A stretch of 16,047 bases of DNA from JAWLDB01 sp041686915. GTDB lineage: Bacteria > Bacillota > UBA994 > UBA5500. A program made the translations under genes and the position numbers. The notes beneath the pieces were generated by a model that saw nothing but the letters and a program-made list of their open reading frames with translations, was not told the DNA's origin and did no database searches. The stretch covers positions 1 through 16,047 of the forward strand of contig JAWLDB010000042.1 of the NCBI GenBank assembly GCA_041686915.1, read 5' to 3'. Positions 6,165-13,264 of this stretch are shown here, piece after piece. The first letter of the stretch is position 1, and every line of letters begins with the position of its first letter.

Positions 6165-7334
6165 TTAGCTCATACTCACCCGGCGCTCCTTGCTGAGGAG
6201 TAAGGTAACAGCAAAGATTGCGGCTGCAAATCCGAGCTGGATTAGCAGTGGGCCGGCGATCTGCATCGTGTTGGTCAAGGGCGAGAGCACCAGCTCGTGG
6301 ATGGCTTCATGGGTGCGCACATACCAGTAGCTAGGTAGGAACTTTGCGAAAGACAGGACTGCTGGGCTAAGCACTGACTGCGGCACAAACACGCCTGAGA
6401 TGAAGCTCATGCCCAAGGTCAGCACATTCACCGCTGCTGACTGGGTGTTATGGTCTCTAACCAGGTTGCCTACCAGTAATCCGATACTGGCGCAGACTAT
6501 TGTGAATGCCAACGAGTTGAGAGTCACCCAGCCAAGGCCCCCCGATGTGATCATCTCCTTGCCATACATAATGAAGGCAAAGGCCATCAGTATCGCCCAT
6601 GCGGTGACGGCAAACAGGGTGTGGCCTACTGCCAATTGCAGGTTTACCCTGCGGGTTGAGAGTGGGCTGCATGCAGTGCGCTGCTGCACATCGGGTTTGT
6701 TGAAGGCTAGCATGATGGTGCTTATGCCGAGCATTACCACGGCTAACAGCGTATACGCCAGATAGCCAAAGTAGTAGATAAAACCTGGGGTCTCTGCGGT
6801 GCCGCTAGCAGTTTGCAGCTGCACAGGTGTCTCTTTGGCCAGGTCTTTCTGTACAGCTGACAGCAACTCATCCCAGTTGGCAGTCCGTCCATGCTGCCGA
6901 TGGAGTCTCAGAGTGTTCAGATACTTATCCACTTGATGGTCAACGTAATGGCTGCTGGTTGAGCCGGGGACGGCCACCCTCTCCAGGGCAACGTCGTCAT
7001 CAGCCAGGAAACCAGCCTCGAAACCGGCCGGGATGATCACAACATACTCTACACGGCGGAAGAACAATGCATCCTGCAACTGGTCCGGGTTATCCGGCAA
7101 ATCTACCAGTTTGTTGGTAGAGGCCAGGTAGTCAGTCAGTCCAGTGGCTACCGGGCTTTCCCCGTCGCGATTGATTACAGCCATCGCTATCTTGGACTGT
7201 GTGAACTGCCCACCAGCACTGCTTGGGGCTGCAAACGTAAACACGACGGACAATGCCAGGAAGATTGCCATGTAGCTCACGATACCAGGTAGGGCGGCTC
7301 GCAGCACCTTGAAATAGGCTTTAAAGACTGGCAT
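6165..7334 (-). CDS. ABC-2 type exporter permease, second subunit (LnrN/LnrM-like)
   Basis: This 389-residue protein shows the ABC-2 permease plan: a short cytoplasmic start, one transmembrane helix (about 15-33), a long extracytoplasmic domain (to about 185), and then about five helices, including GYLAYTLLAVVMLGISTIMLAF and GISTIMLAFNK, ending in a basic tail. It would pair with the permease encoded just upstream and the ATPase to export a hydrophobic compound. I start at ATG 7334 because AAGGAG lies eight bases before it; a GTG at 7343 falls inside that ribosome site. The start overlaps the upstream permease gene by 14 bases, which implies translational coupling. The second-permease role follows from the lnrLMN-like gene order. 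Confidence 0.85.
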   Translation of the reverse strand: MPVFKAYFKVLRAALPGIVSYMAIFLALSVVFTFAAPSSAGGQFTQSKIAMAVINRDGESPVATGLTDYLASTNKLVDLPDNPDQLQDALFFRRVEYVVIIPAGFEAGFLADDDVALERVAVPGSTSSHYVDHQVDKYLNTLRLHRQHGRTANWDELLSAVQKDLAKETPVQLQTASGTAETPGFIYYFGYLAYTLLAVVMLGISTIMLAFNKPDVQQRTACSPLSTRRVNLQLAVGHTLFAVTAWAILMAFAFIMYGKEMITSGGLGWVTLNSLAFTIVCASIGLLVGNLVRDHNTQSAAVNVLTLGMSFISGVFVPQSVLSPAVLSFAKFLPSYWYVRTHEAIHELVLSPLTNTMQIAGPLLIQLGFAAAIFAVTLLLSKERRVSMS

Positions 7335-8463
7335 AACGTTCACTCCTTAGTCCCAAGTAACTCACCACGGAAAGCACTACTGCTGTCACGCCGAGCAGCC
7401 CGGCGTTCAGGAAGAACCGCTCATGGCTGTCAAAGATGTAGAGGCTGTAGAAGGCATCGCTAATCAGAGCGGTCGGGTTGATATATGAGAACCAGGGCGC
7501 GGCCTGATCTACAATGTACTTTATGTCCGCGAACATCATGCCGGAGAAGAAGCTGAAGGTCAGGTTAACAACAGTGATAATCCCACCTTTAACAGCTTCA
7601 GACTGGCGGAACAGGGTGCCGAACATCGTTCCCCAGGCCACCCCGGTCAGACTGCCCAGCAGAGCAATCATCAGAATATACCCGAGCTCGTTTCCTAACT
7701 GCACACCGAGCACTAGCCCTAGATAACCAAGCAAAATCAGCACTTCCGAGTAAGTGATCACTAGCGCTGCCAGAGTGTCTGACAGGATGATCCGTAGCTT
7801 GTGGGTGGGCGCGGCACTGCGCCTGAGGCCCTGGTCTGAAAGATTAGCCTGGGTATCCGTGCTGTTCTTTAGACCCCAAGAACTGCCAAACAGGCAAGTG
7901 TTGGCGATTAGGGCATAGAACATGATCAGCATTATATTTGGCTCAGCATCACTGAGATTCTTCTCCACCGTATAGTGAATGCGCTGCTGCAGTGCAGCCA
8001 TCAGCTCGGGAGCCGCATTCGGGTTCTGCTGCAGTATCTGCGAGACGGTACTCGCGGTCTGCACATAGTCGTCAAGCACTGCCTTAAGCACACTCTGGTT
8101 CAGGCCAGACCGTTTGACCTCGAGGGCTACGCCCTGCTCTGAAACCAAGATAGTGCCGGCTACCGTCCTCTCCTCGAGCAATTCAGCCGCCTGTTCCGGG
8201 TCCGTGATGGTCAAGTCTAGCAGTTGGCCATCCCCAGGCTCAGAAATAGCACTCAGCATTTGCTGTAGTCCTATGTCCCGGCGATAGGCCACGTTATCTA
8301 CTACGGCGACCTTGATTGGCTGGAACGTGCCAGTAGTCATCAAGTTGCCAAAGGCAAAGTGGAACAGCGTAGCCATGAACAGCGGGAACAGCAAGGTCCA
8401 GAAGATCAGCCCCCGGTTACGTAGTAAACACTTCAGTCGGTAGGCAAACAAGTGCCAGAACAT
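7321..8463 (-). CDS. ABC-2 type exporter permease, first subunit (LnrM-like)
   Basis: This 380-residue protein begins MFWHLFAYRLKCLLRNRGLI and has a first helix at about 18-38 (FWTLLFPLFMATLFHFAF), an extracytoplasmic domain to about 175, and five to six helices after it. LLGYLGLVLGV and GGIITVVNLTFSFFSGMMFA, characteristic of ABC-2 exporters, are visible. The start ATG is two bases after the ATPase stop, and GGAGGGG, lying in the end of the ATPase gene, is its ribosome site. It is a paralogue of the next permease, and the two should form a heterodimer. Substrate is unknown; a membrane-active lipid or polyene compound is suggested by resemblance to LnrLMN. Confidence 0.87.
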   Translation of the reverse strand: MFWHLFAYRLKCLLRNRGLIFWTLLFPLFMATLFHFAFGNLMTTGTFQPIKVAVVDNVAYRRDIGLQQMLSAISEPGDGQLLDLTITDPEQAAELLEERTVAGTILVSEQGVALEVKRSGLNQSVLKAVLDDYVQTASTVSQILQQNPNAAPELMAALQQRIHYTVEKNLSDAEPNIMLIMFYALIANTCLFGSSWGLKNSTDTQANLSDQGLRRSAAPTHKLRIILSDTLAALVITYSEVLILLGYLGLVLGVQLGNELGYILMIALLGSLTGVAWGTMFGTLFRQSEAVKGGIITVVNLTFSFFSGMMFADIKYIVDQAAPWFSYINPTALISDAFYSLYIFDSHERFFLNAGLLGVTAVVLSVVSYLGLRSERYASL

Positions 8464-8465
8464 CG

Positions 8466-9410
8466 CTACATCCCCTCCGCATCGCGCAAGTGCCTGCCGG
8501 TGATCTCCAGGAAGACGTCATTTAAGGTCGGCTGCTGTGAGTAGACCCGGCCGTAGGACAGACCTTGCGACTTCAGATAGTCAAGCAGAGTAATTAGGTT
8601 GTGGCTGCCGCCAACATGCCGTACAGTCAAGCGGTTTTGGCTATAATCTGCAGCGCTCACGTTGGGCAACTGCCTCACTCCTGCGAGAGCTTCCGCCGGA
8701 AGTGCGAACAGCTCGACGCTCACGCTTTCACCTGTATTGATCATCGCCTTCAGCTCATCTTTAGTGCCGGTAGCCAAGACCTTACCCCGGTCCATGATTA
8801 TGATGCGGGTGCAAAGCTGCTCGACCTCTTCCATGTAGTGGGAAGTGTAAACAATTGTCGTGCCCTGCTGGTTCAGGGTGCGCAGGCCTTCCAAAATGCT
8901 GTTGCGGCTTTGCGGGTCAACGGCGACCGTCGGTTCGTCCAGGATCAGCAATTTCGGTTTGTGGGCGATACCACAAGCGATGTTCAACCGCCGTTTCAAA
9001 CCGCCGGAAAGCTTCTTTGGATAGAATTTGCGGAACTCTTTCAGCCCCACAAACTCAATCGCCTCATTCACCAGCTTGAGGCGGGTGGCTACATCATGCA
9101 CGTACAGGCCGCAGAAGTAGTCGACATTCTCCTCTACCTTCAGCTCATCAAACAGTGCGATGTTCTGGCTGACGATGCCAATCTGGCGTTTGCTCTCGTA
9201 AGAGTCAGGGTCCATCGGGCTGCCAAATACCTCGATACTACCCTTGTCATACTTCAGCAGCGACAGGATGCAGTTGATGGCGGTCGTTTTGCCGGAGCCG
9301 TTAGGACCGAGCAACCCGAGGATTTCACCCTCGTGCACCTCCAGGTTCAGATGGTCAAGGGCCAACACTTCCTTATATCGCTTAACCAGGTTTTGTACTC
9401 GGATCAGCAC
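8466..9410 (-). CDS. ABC exporter ATP-binding subunit (LnrL-like)
   Basis: This 314-residue ATPase has every motif: Walker A GPNGSGKTT (35-43), Q-loop Gln82, signature LSGGLKRR (134-141), Walker B LLILDEP (154-160) with catalytic Glu159, and His191. A C-terminal region (about 220-305) with LTVRHVGGSHNLITLLDYL resembles the DrrA-type extension found in drug and lipid exporter ATPases. It begins at GTG 9410, preceded by AAGGGGG. It is the first gene of a tight three-gene operon divergent from a kinase and regulator pair. The daunorubicin-resistance (DrrA) family is the closest broad match; the B. subtilis LnrL comparison rests on gene arrangement. Confidence 0.92.
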   Translation of the reverse strand: MLIRVQNLVKRYKEVLALDHLNLEVHEGEILGLLGPNGSGKTTAINCILSLLKYDKGSIEVFGSPMDPDSYESKRQIGIVSQNIALFDELKVEENVDYFCGLYVHDVATRLKLVNEAIEFVGLKEFRKFYPKKLSGGLKRRLNIACGIAHKPKLLILDEPTVAVDPQSRNSILEGLRTLNQQGTTIVYTSHYMEEVEQLCTRIIIMDRGKVLATGTKDELKAMINTGESVSVELFALPAEALAGVRQLPNVSAADYSQNRLTVRHVGGSHNLITLLDYLKSQGLSYGRVYSQQPTLNDVFLEITGRHLRDAEGM

Positions 9411-9449
9411 TTCAATTCCCCCTTGAGTTTTGTTCTGCTCTTATCCTAT

Positions 9450-9465
9450 CAAGGGACGCCCCTTG
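9450..9465. promoter_or_regulatory. Inverted repeat CAAGGG-N4-CCCTTG upstream of the exporter operon
   Basis: A 6-bp inverted repeat lies 40 bases upstream of the ATPase start codon, in the divergent intergenic region. It could be a regulator site or a hairpin in the operon leader. No clear -10/-35 pair was found for the operon. Confidence 0.3.
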
Positions 9466-9495
9466 GAAGTAAGTAACATCCATCAACAGTTGAGA

Positions 9496-9507
9496 TGACA
9501 AATGTCA
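9496..9507. promoter_or_regulatory. Possible response-regulator operator TGACA-AA-TGTCA
   Basis: Two 5-bp half-sites are arranged symmetrically around AA, between the divergent exporter operon and the kinase gene. NarL-type regulators bind inverted repeats as dimers, so the adjacent regulator is the natural candidate. This is an inference from position and symmetry only. Confidence 0.35.
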
Positions 9508-9575
9508 CAACCCTGCCAACCTGCAATTGTTGGTGTCACTGCAACATGATAAACTGGGCAAAAGGGGAGTGGCGT

Positions 9576-10640
9576 ATGGACGGACTGCGGGATAGATTGC
9601 TGCTTTGGTTCTGTTGTGCAGCTTTGCTGTGGGTGCACCCGGTGGGTGTGCTAGGTGTGGTTGTCATGCTCACCGCCATCACCATTAGTGCGTTCAACGG
9701 CTACTTTCAGTCGCGCCGTCTGCTCGGCATATCCAACTGCCTCTATGCAGCGCTGTGCATCGCCTGGCCTAGCTTCTGCCTGTTCCTGCCTCTCGTCGGC
9801 TACGATACTCTCTCATCCAAGCACACGTGGATGAAGTCTGTTACCGTACTACCCCTGCTATCTGCTTTGTTCCAACTGCCACCCGGCGTTCTCATAATAG
9901 TTACAGCCCTTCTGGCCGTGGCCTACCTGCTTGGGCAGGTGACCACTGCGTTGCATCAGCTCAGGCAGAACCTTACCCGGGTGCGCGACGATAGCCATGA
10001 ATTCTCTATGCGCCTCGAGCAGAAGAACCGTGAGCTGCTGGAGAAGCAGGATTATGAGGTGCGGCTTGCCACCCTGAATGAACGCAACCGTATTGCCCGG
10101 GAAATTCATGACCAGGTAGGGCATTTGCTCTCGCGGTCCATCCTGCAGGTGGCCGCCATGCTGGTAGCCAAGCGCGACCAGGTGGAGCGCGATCAGCTGG
10201 CGTCCTTGCGCGATACTCTGTCGCAAGCCATGGACAGCATCCGTGCCAGCGTACACAACCTGCACGAAGAGTCGGTGGATCTACACATGCAGTTGACCAA
10301 CCTGGTGGACAACTTTCTGTTCTGCCCTGTCACGCTGGACTACCGCTTGGAGAGCGAGCCAGGCAAGCAGGTGCAATACTGCTTTATCGCGATAGTGAAG
10401 GAAGCCCTGCATAACGTGACCCGGCACTCAAATGCTTCCAGAGTTAACCTGACGGTTTTGGAACATCCGGCCCTCTACCAGCTGATCCTTCAGGACAACG
10501 GATCACCCAAGGGAGAAGGGAAGGGGAAGGGGTTGGGTCTGCAGAACATGGCGGACCGCGTTGAGGCTTTAGGGGGTCAGTTTATGGCGGGGTATCAGGA
10601 TGGGTTCCGTATCTTTGTTTCAGTACCAAAGGGGAGGTAA
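9576..10640 (+). CDS. NarL-group sensor histidine kinase (HisKA_3, LnrJ/DesK-like)
   Basis: This 354-residue kinase has four to five hydrophobic segments in residues 5-125, forming a membrane sensor with very little outside the membrane, then a coiled linker (about 125-165). Next come the HisKA_3 phosphoacceptor box NRIAREIHDQVGH with His178, the ATP-binding N-box KEALHNVTRHSNAS (Asn280), and the glycine-rich lids DNG (307-309) and GKGKGLGL (315-322). Sensors almost buried in the bilayer, as in DesK, LiaS and LnrJ, respond to membrane state or membrane-active agents. I start at ATG 9576 because GGGGAG lies six bases upstream; the longer frame from 9495 crosses the putative operator and gives a Cys-rich leader. 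The next gene, its response regulator, begins six bases later. Confidence 0.9.
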   Translation: MDGLRDRLLLWFCCAALLWVHPVGVLGVVVMLTAITISAFNGYFQSRRLLGISNCLYAALCIAWPSFCLFLPLVGYDTLSSKHTWMKSVTVLPLLSALFQLPPGVLIIVTALLAVAYLLGQVTTALHQLRQNLTRVRDDSHEFSMRLEQKNRELLEKQDYEVRLATLNERNRIAREIHDQVGHLLSRSILQVAAMLVAKRDQVERDQLASLRDTLSQAMDSIRASVHNLHEESVDLHMQLTNLVDNFLFCPVTLDYRLESEPGKQVQYCFIAIVKEALHNVTRHSNASRVNLTVLEHPALYQLILQDNGSPKGEGKGKGLGLQNMADRVEALGGQFMAGYQDGFRIFVSVPKGR

Positions 10641-10645
10641 GAAGC

Positions 10646-11269
10646 ATGAAGGTCTTGGTTGTAGACGACGATCGCTTGGTTTGCCAATCGCTGAAGACGA
10701 TTCTCGAGGCAGACGGAGATATCCAGGTGGTAGGTACCGGACATAACGGAGAAGAGGCAGTGCAGCTCTACTCTAAGTTAATGCCGGATGTGCTGCTGAT
10801 GGATATCCGCATGGAGCCGGTCTCAGGCCTCTTAGCCTGCGAGCGCATTCTGCACAAGTTCCCGCAGGCACGTGTGCTCTTCCTCACCACCTTCGTGGAT
10901 GACGAGTACATAGTGCGCGCCCTGCGCCTCGGCGCCAGAGGATACATACTTAAACAGGACTTTGAAAGCATCATTCCCGCCATCAAGGCCGTGCATATGG
11001 GCCAAAGCGTCTTCGGTGACGCCATCGTCGGCAAGCTGCCTCGTCTGATGCAGACCCAAGAGCGGGACGACTGGGAAGAGCTCGGGATCAATGACAAGGA
11101 AAAGGACATCATCGAGCTGGTGGCCCAAGGGCTGAGCAACCGGGAAATCGCCGAGAAAGCTTTCCTCAGCGAAGGCACCGTCCGCAATTACATCAGCATC
11201 ATTCTGGATAAGTTGAAGCTGCGCGACCGCACCCAATTAGCCGTCTTCTACCTCCGTCGGGACATATAG
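10646..11269 (+). CDS. NarL/FixJ-family response regulator (LnrK-like)
   Basis: This 207-residue protein has a receiver domain (about 1-120) with the acidic pocket Asp7-Asp8-Asp9, phosphoacceptor Asp53 in LLMDIRM, Thr81 in LFLTTF and Lys103, and a LuxR-type helix-turn-helix (about 145-205) with GLSNREIAEKAFLSEGTVRN. Phosphorylation by the adjacent kinase should promote dimer binding to DNA. The ribosome site AGGGGAGG lies in the last codons of the kinase gene, so the two are coupled. The obvious target is the divergent exporter operon. The TAG stop at 11267-11269 runs straight into a palindrome of the repeat family. Confidence 0.93.
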   Translation: MKVLVVDDDRLVCQSLKTILEADGDIQVVGTGHNGEEAVQLYSKLMPDVLLMDIRMEPVSGLLACERILHKFPQARVLFLTTFVDDEYIVRALRLGARGYILKQDFESIIPAIKAVHMGQSVFGDAIVGKLPRLMQTQERDDWEELGINDKEKDIIELVAQGLSNREIAEKAFLSEGTVRNYISIILDKLKLRDRTQLAVFYLRRDI

Positions 11270-11290
11270 GGGTCGACGGGGCGTCGACCC
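11270..11290 (+). repeat. Palindromic unit GGGTCGACG/CGTCGACCC at a stop codon
   Basis: A 9-bp perfect stem surrounds GGG. The preceding ATAG (11266-11269), containing the regulator's TAG stop, stands where other units have GTAG. It is well placed to protect or terminate the kinase-regulator transcript, although no T-run follows. Confidence 0.65.
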
Positions 11291-11317
11291 ACCCGGCCCA
11301 CAAAGCCAGCTTTCGCT

Positions 11318-11341
11318 GTAGGGGCAGAACATGTTCTGCCC
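11318..11341 (+). repeat. REP-like unit (CAGAACATGTTCTG core)
   Basis: GTAGGGG, core CAGAACATGTTCTG, CCC. It is the same as 11504-11527 and, in reverse orientation, as 2135-2157. It is followed by GCCGCACC in both plus-strand copies. Confidence 0.85.
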
Positions 11342-11383
11342 GCCGCACCTCGCTCCGCCCAACGTGCGTAATGCTCTTTCACC

Positions 11384-11434
11384 GTAGGGGTTGAATTGCA
11401 TTCAACCCTGGGATGGATAGGATCCATCCCCTAC
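11384..11434. repeat. 51-nt head-to-head pair of REP-like units
   Basis: GTAGGGG, core TTGAATTGCATTCAA, CCC, T, GGG, core ATGGATAGGATCCAT, CCCCTAC. It is the best reference copy of the pair: the one at 2177-2227 differs only by one compensatory base pair, and the one at 1169-1219 has a different right-hand core. Confidence 0.88.
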
Positions 11435-11453
11435 ACGCCTATCCCGCGATGCC

Positions 11454-11476
11454 GTAGGAGCGCGACTGCCGCGCCC
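11454..11476 (+). repeat. REP-like unit (GCGCG/CGCGC core)
   Basis: The foot GTAG, then GAGCGCG, ACTGC and CGCGCCC. The stem has one A-C mismatch. It is another core type in the same framework. Confidence 0.7.
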
Positions 11477-11503
11477 ACCCGACCTACAGAACCGGCTTTC
11501 ACC

Positions 11504-11527
11504 GTAGGGGCAGAACATGTTCTGCCC
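11504..11527 (+). repeat. REP-like unit (CAGAACATGTTCTG core)
   Basis: Identical to 11318-11341, including the GCCGCACC that follows. Confidence 0.85.
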
Positions 11528-11544
11528 GCCGCACCCCCTTCCGC

Positions 11545-11554
11545 NNNNNNNNNN
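11545..11554. other. Assembly gap (10 N)
   Basis: Ten undetermined bases lie inside the duplicated repeat block. The copy of the 51-nt pair that continues to the right (11555-11595) lacks exactly its first ten bases. The gap may be larger than ten bases, because copy 1 has 25 more bases in this interval. Confidence 0.95.
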
Positions 11555-11595
11555 AATTGCATTCAACCCTGGGATGGATAGGATCCATCCCCTAC
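11555..11595. repeat. 51-nt REP-like pair, left end lost in the gap
   Basis: Its 41 bases are identical to 11394-11434. Only the foot and the first three core bases are missing. Confidence 0.85.
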
Positions 11596-11600
11596 ACGCT

Positions 11601-11616
11601 GCGGAACATGCTCCGC
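11601..11616 (+). repeat. Palindrome GCGGA-ACATGC-TCCGC without GTAG foot
   Basis: Related to the unit at 1116-1142 (AGCATGTA interior, CCGCCCGCC tail), but directly joined to the preceding unit with no GTAG foot. Confidence 0.6.
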
Positions 11617-11681
11617 CCGCCGGGTTCGCATCGCGACCCCTATCCCGGGAAATGCTAGCGATAAAAGGAGGTTGATGCTAG

Positions 11682-12062
11682 GTGTCGCACACCCGCGCCT
11701 TATCTCTCAAGTCGCTAGCCAACGGAATTCCTGCGTTCCTAATTCTTGTTACAATTGGCGGGATGCCTTGGCTTGGAGCCTTAGCGACCACTCTCTTGTT
11801 AACAGTCGTCGCATATGTCGTGGGGGACATGTTGATTTTGCCCAAGGCTGGTAATCTGGTAGCAACTATTGCCGACGGAGGCCTCGCGTGGATGGTGCTA
11901 TGGCTACTGCGGTCGCTCGGGACCAAGATAAGTCCTAGTGCGCTGTTTTGGTTACCGGTGGCGCTACTTGCAGTCGAGGGCCTGTTCTTCCATCCATACC
12001 TCAAGCGTCTGGCTGGGTTGGACTCTCTCGGCCCGGCGGTAGGAGGTAGGATGAGACCATGA
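11682..12062 (+). CDS. DUF2512 (YndM-like) integral membrane protein
   Basis: This 126-residue protein has four hydrophobic helices (about 8-28, 30-50, 62-82, 86-106). Its central motif VVGDMLILPKAGNLVATIADGGLAW (residues about 46-70) is, from memory, the signature of the DUF2512/YndM family of Bacilli and Clostridia. No biochemical role is known; B. subtilis YndM belongs to a poorly understood membrane group. The start is GTG 11682 with AAGGAGGT ten bases upstream (11664-11671). Its last four bases overlap the start of the alcohol dehydrogenase (ATGA at 12059-12062), so the two should be translated together. Confidence 0.8.
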   Translation: MSHTRALSLKSLANGIPAFLILVTIGGMPWLGALATTLLLTVVAYVVGDMLILPKAGNLVATIADGGLAWMVLWLLRSLGTKISPSALFWLPVALLAVEGLFFHPYLKRLAGLDSLGPAVGGRMRP

Positions 12063-13189
12063 GAGCACTCACCTATGAAGGAATGAAAGATGTAAAGGTC
12101 AGGAAAGTCAATGATCCACAGATAGAAAAACCGGATGATGCAATAGTTCGCGTTACTGCAACCGCAATCTGTGGCTCTGACCTGCACTTGATCCACGGAC
12201 TGGTGCCGAATATGCCTAAAGGCTTCATCCTTGGTCATGAGACTGTAGGCGTGGTTGAAGAGATAGGTCCTGACGTTACTACAATCAAGCGTGGAGACAG
12301 GGTCGTTGTACCGTTTCCCGTCGCCTGTGGCCACTGCTGGTTCTGTGATCATGACTACTACTCGCAGTGCAATAACTCCAATCCACATGGCGAAATCGGC
12401 GGCATTCTCGGTTACAGCGAAACGATGGGCGGGTATGCAGGAGGTCAGGCTGAGTACCTGCGGGTCCCTTATGCCAACGTTGGGCCTAGGGTCATCCCAG
12501 AGGAGATGTCCGATGAGCAGGCTGTGTTCCTGGCTGACGTACTGCCTACAGCCTATTGGGGTAACCTTATTGGCGGGGTGGAAAAAGGGTCAACAGTGAC
12601 CGTGCTCGGTTGCGGACCTATCGGGTTGACAGCCCAGAAAGTAGCCTGGGCACTCGGGGCAGAACGGGTCATCGCGGTGGATTACATCGATTACCGGCTG
12701 GAGCATGCCAAGAGGTTCAACAATGTCGAGACTATCAATTTCCGCGAGCACGATAACACCGGGATGTATATCAAGGAGATCACCAAAGGCGGGACCGATG
12801 TTGTCTTGGATTGTGTCGGTATGGATGGCAAGATGACCGTATGGGAGATGATTGAGACAGCCCTAGTGCTGCAGGGCGGTGCGATGTCCGCGATTAACAT
12901 GGCTGCACAGGCAGTCCGCAAGTGTGGGACTGTAGCCTTAGTCGGGGTATACGGCCTGCGCTACAACCAGTTCCCCCTGGGTGACTTCTTTGCGCGCAAT
13001 ATCACCCTGCGCATGGGGCAAGCCCCTGCTACAGCCTATGTCGATAAAATGATGGACTGGATTCGCAACGGTGTTATTGACCCTACCGACATGATCACCC
13101 ATCGACTCAGTTTGGACGAGGGTGAACATGGATATGAGATCTTCGATGCCAAACGTGACGACTGCATCAAGGTGATTATGAAGCCATAA
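12059..13189 (+). CDS. Zinc-dependent medium-chain alcohol dehydrogenase
   Basis: This 376-residue enzyme should oxidise an alcohol (or reduce an aldehyde) with NAD in the cytoplasm. The GroES-like domain holds catalytic-zinc ligands Cys38 (ICGSD) and His60-Glu61 (GHE), and the structural-zinc cysteines 90, 93, 96 and 104. The Rossmann domain has GCGPIG (184-189) and Asp208 at the end of the second strand, which favours NAD over NADP. The length, FLADVLPTAYWG (about 157-168) and long C-terminal half resemble the formaldehyde dehydrogenase-like or threonine dehydrogenase-like branch; the substrate is not determined. It begins in the stop of the DUF2512 gene, with AGGAGGTAGG (about 12041-12050) as ribosome site, and ends four bases before a strong shared terminator. 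Confidence 0.92.
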   Translation: MRALTYEGMKDVKVRKVNDPQIEKPDDAIVRVTATAICGSDLHLIHGLVPNMPKGFILGHETVGVVEEIGPDVTTIKRGDRVVVPFPVACGHCWFCDHDYYSQCNNSNPHGEIGGILGYSETMGGYAGGQAEYLRVPYANVGPRVIPEEMSDEQAVFLADVLPTAYWGNLIGGVEKGSTVTVLGCGPIGLTAQKVAWALGAERVIAVDYIDYRLEHAKRFNNVETINFREHDNTGMYIKEITKGGTDVVLDCVGMDGKMTVWEMIETALVLQGGAMSAINMAAQAVRKCGTVALVGVYGLRYNQFPLGDFFARNITLRMGQAPATAYVDKMMDWIRNGVIDPTDMITHRLSLDEGEHGYEIFDAKRDDCIKVIMKP

Positions 13190-13193
13190 CAGA

Positions 13194-13235
13194 AAGGCCG
13201 GGTAATTGACTGTCTCCAGTCAATTACCCGGCCTT
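13194..13235. terminator. Bidirectional terminator between convergent genes
   Basis: A perfect 19-bp stem (13194-13212 with 13217-13235) has the loop TCTC. It lies between the convergent alcohol dehydrogenase and ilvE genes. T-rich stretches follow on both strands, though neither is a long T-run. Confidence 0.85.
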
Positions 13236-13264
13236 CATTATTACTCTTACCTATCCCAATCTTA

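Larger units (their letters stand above)
11288..11437 (+). repeat. Tandem duplicate of mixed REP-like units, copy 1
   Basis: The 62 bases from 11288 to 11349 match 11474 to 11535 with seven differences, all of them transitions and all in the left flank. The 44 bases 11394-11437 match 11555-11598 perfectly. The two copies are therefore a larger direct duplication, with an insertion, deletion or gap between the matched blocks. Together with 11270-11681 this is a 412-base stretch without a gene. Confidence 0.75.
11474..11598 (+). repeat. Tandem duplicate of mixed REP-like units, copy 2, interrupted by the assembly gap
   Basis: Counterpart of 11288-11437. From the end of the 62-base match to the start of the 44-base match there are 44 bases in copy 1 but only 19 here, ten of which are N. 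Confidence 0.7.

Noticed and set aside
5958..6203. 81-residue open frame between the GGDEF gene and the exporter operon
   Set aside because: It runs through a promoter, two palindromes and the end of a permease gene, and no ribosome site is seen.
8601..9476. 291-residue open frame antisense to the ATPase gene
   Set aside because: It mirrors a gene with complete ABC ATPase motifs, has no family features and no ribosome site.
11396..11581. 61-residue open frame across the N run
   Set aside because: It is made of palindromic repeats and undetermined bases.
11270..11616. CRISPR array
   Set aside because: Repeats are of several different core types, in both orientations, with irregular spacing and no constant spacer length. 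No cas gene is in the window.
11678..12388. 236-residue antisense open frame
   Set aside because: It opposes both the DUF2512 gene and the zinc site of the alcohol dehydrogenase, which have strong family evidence.
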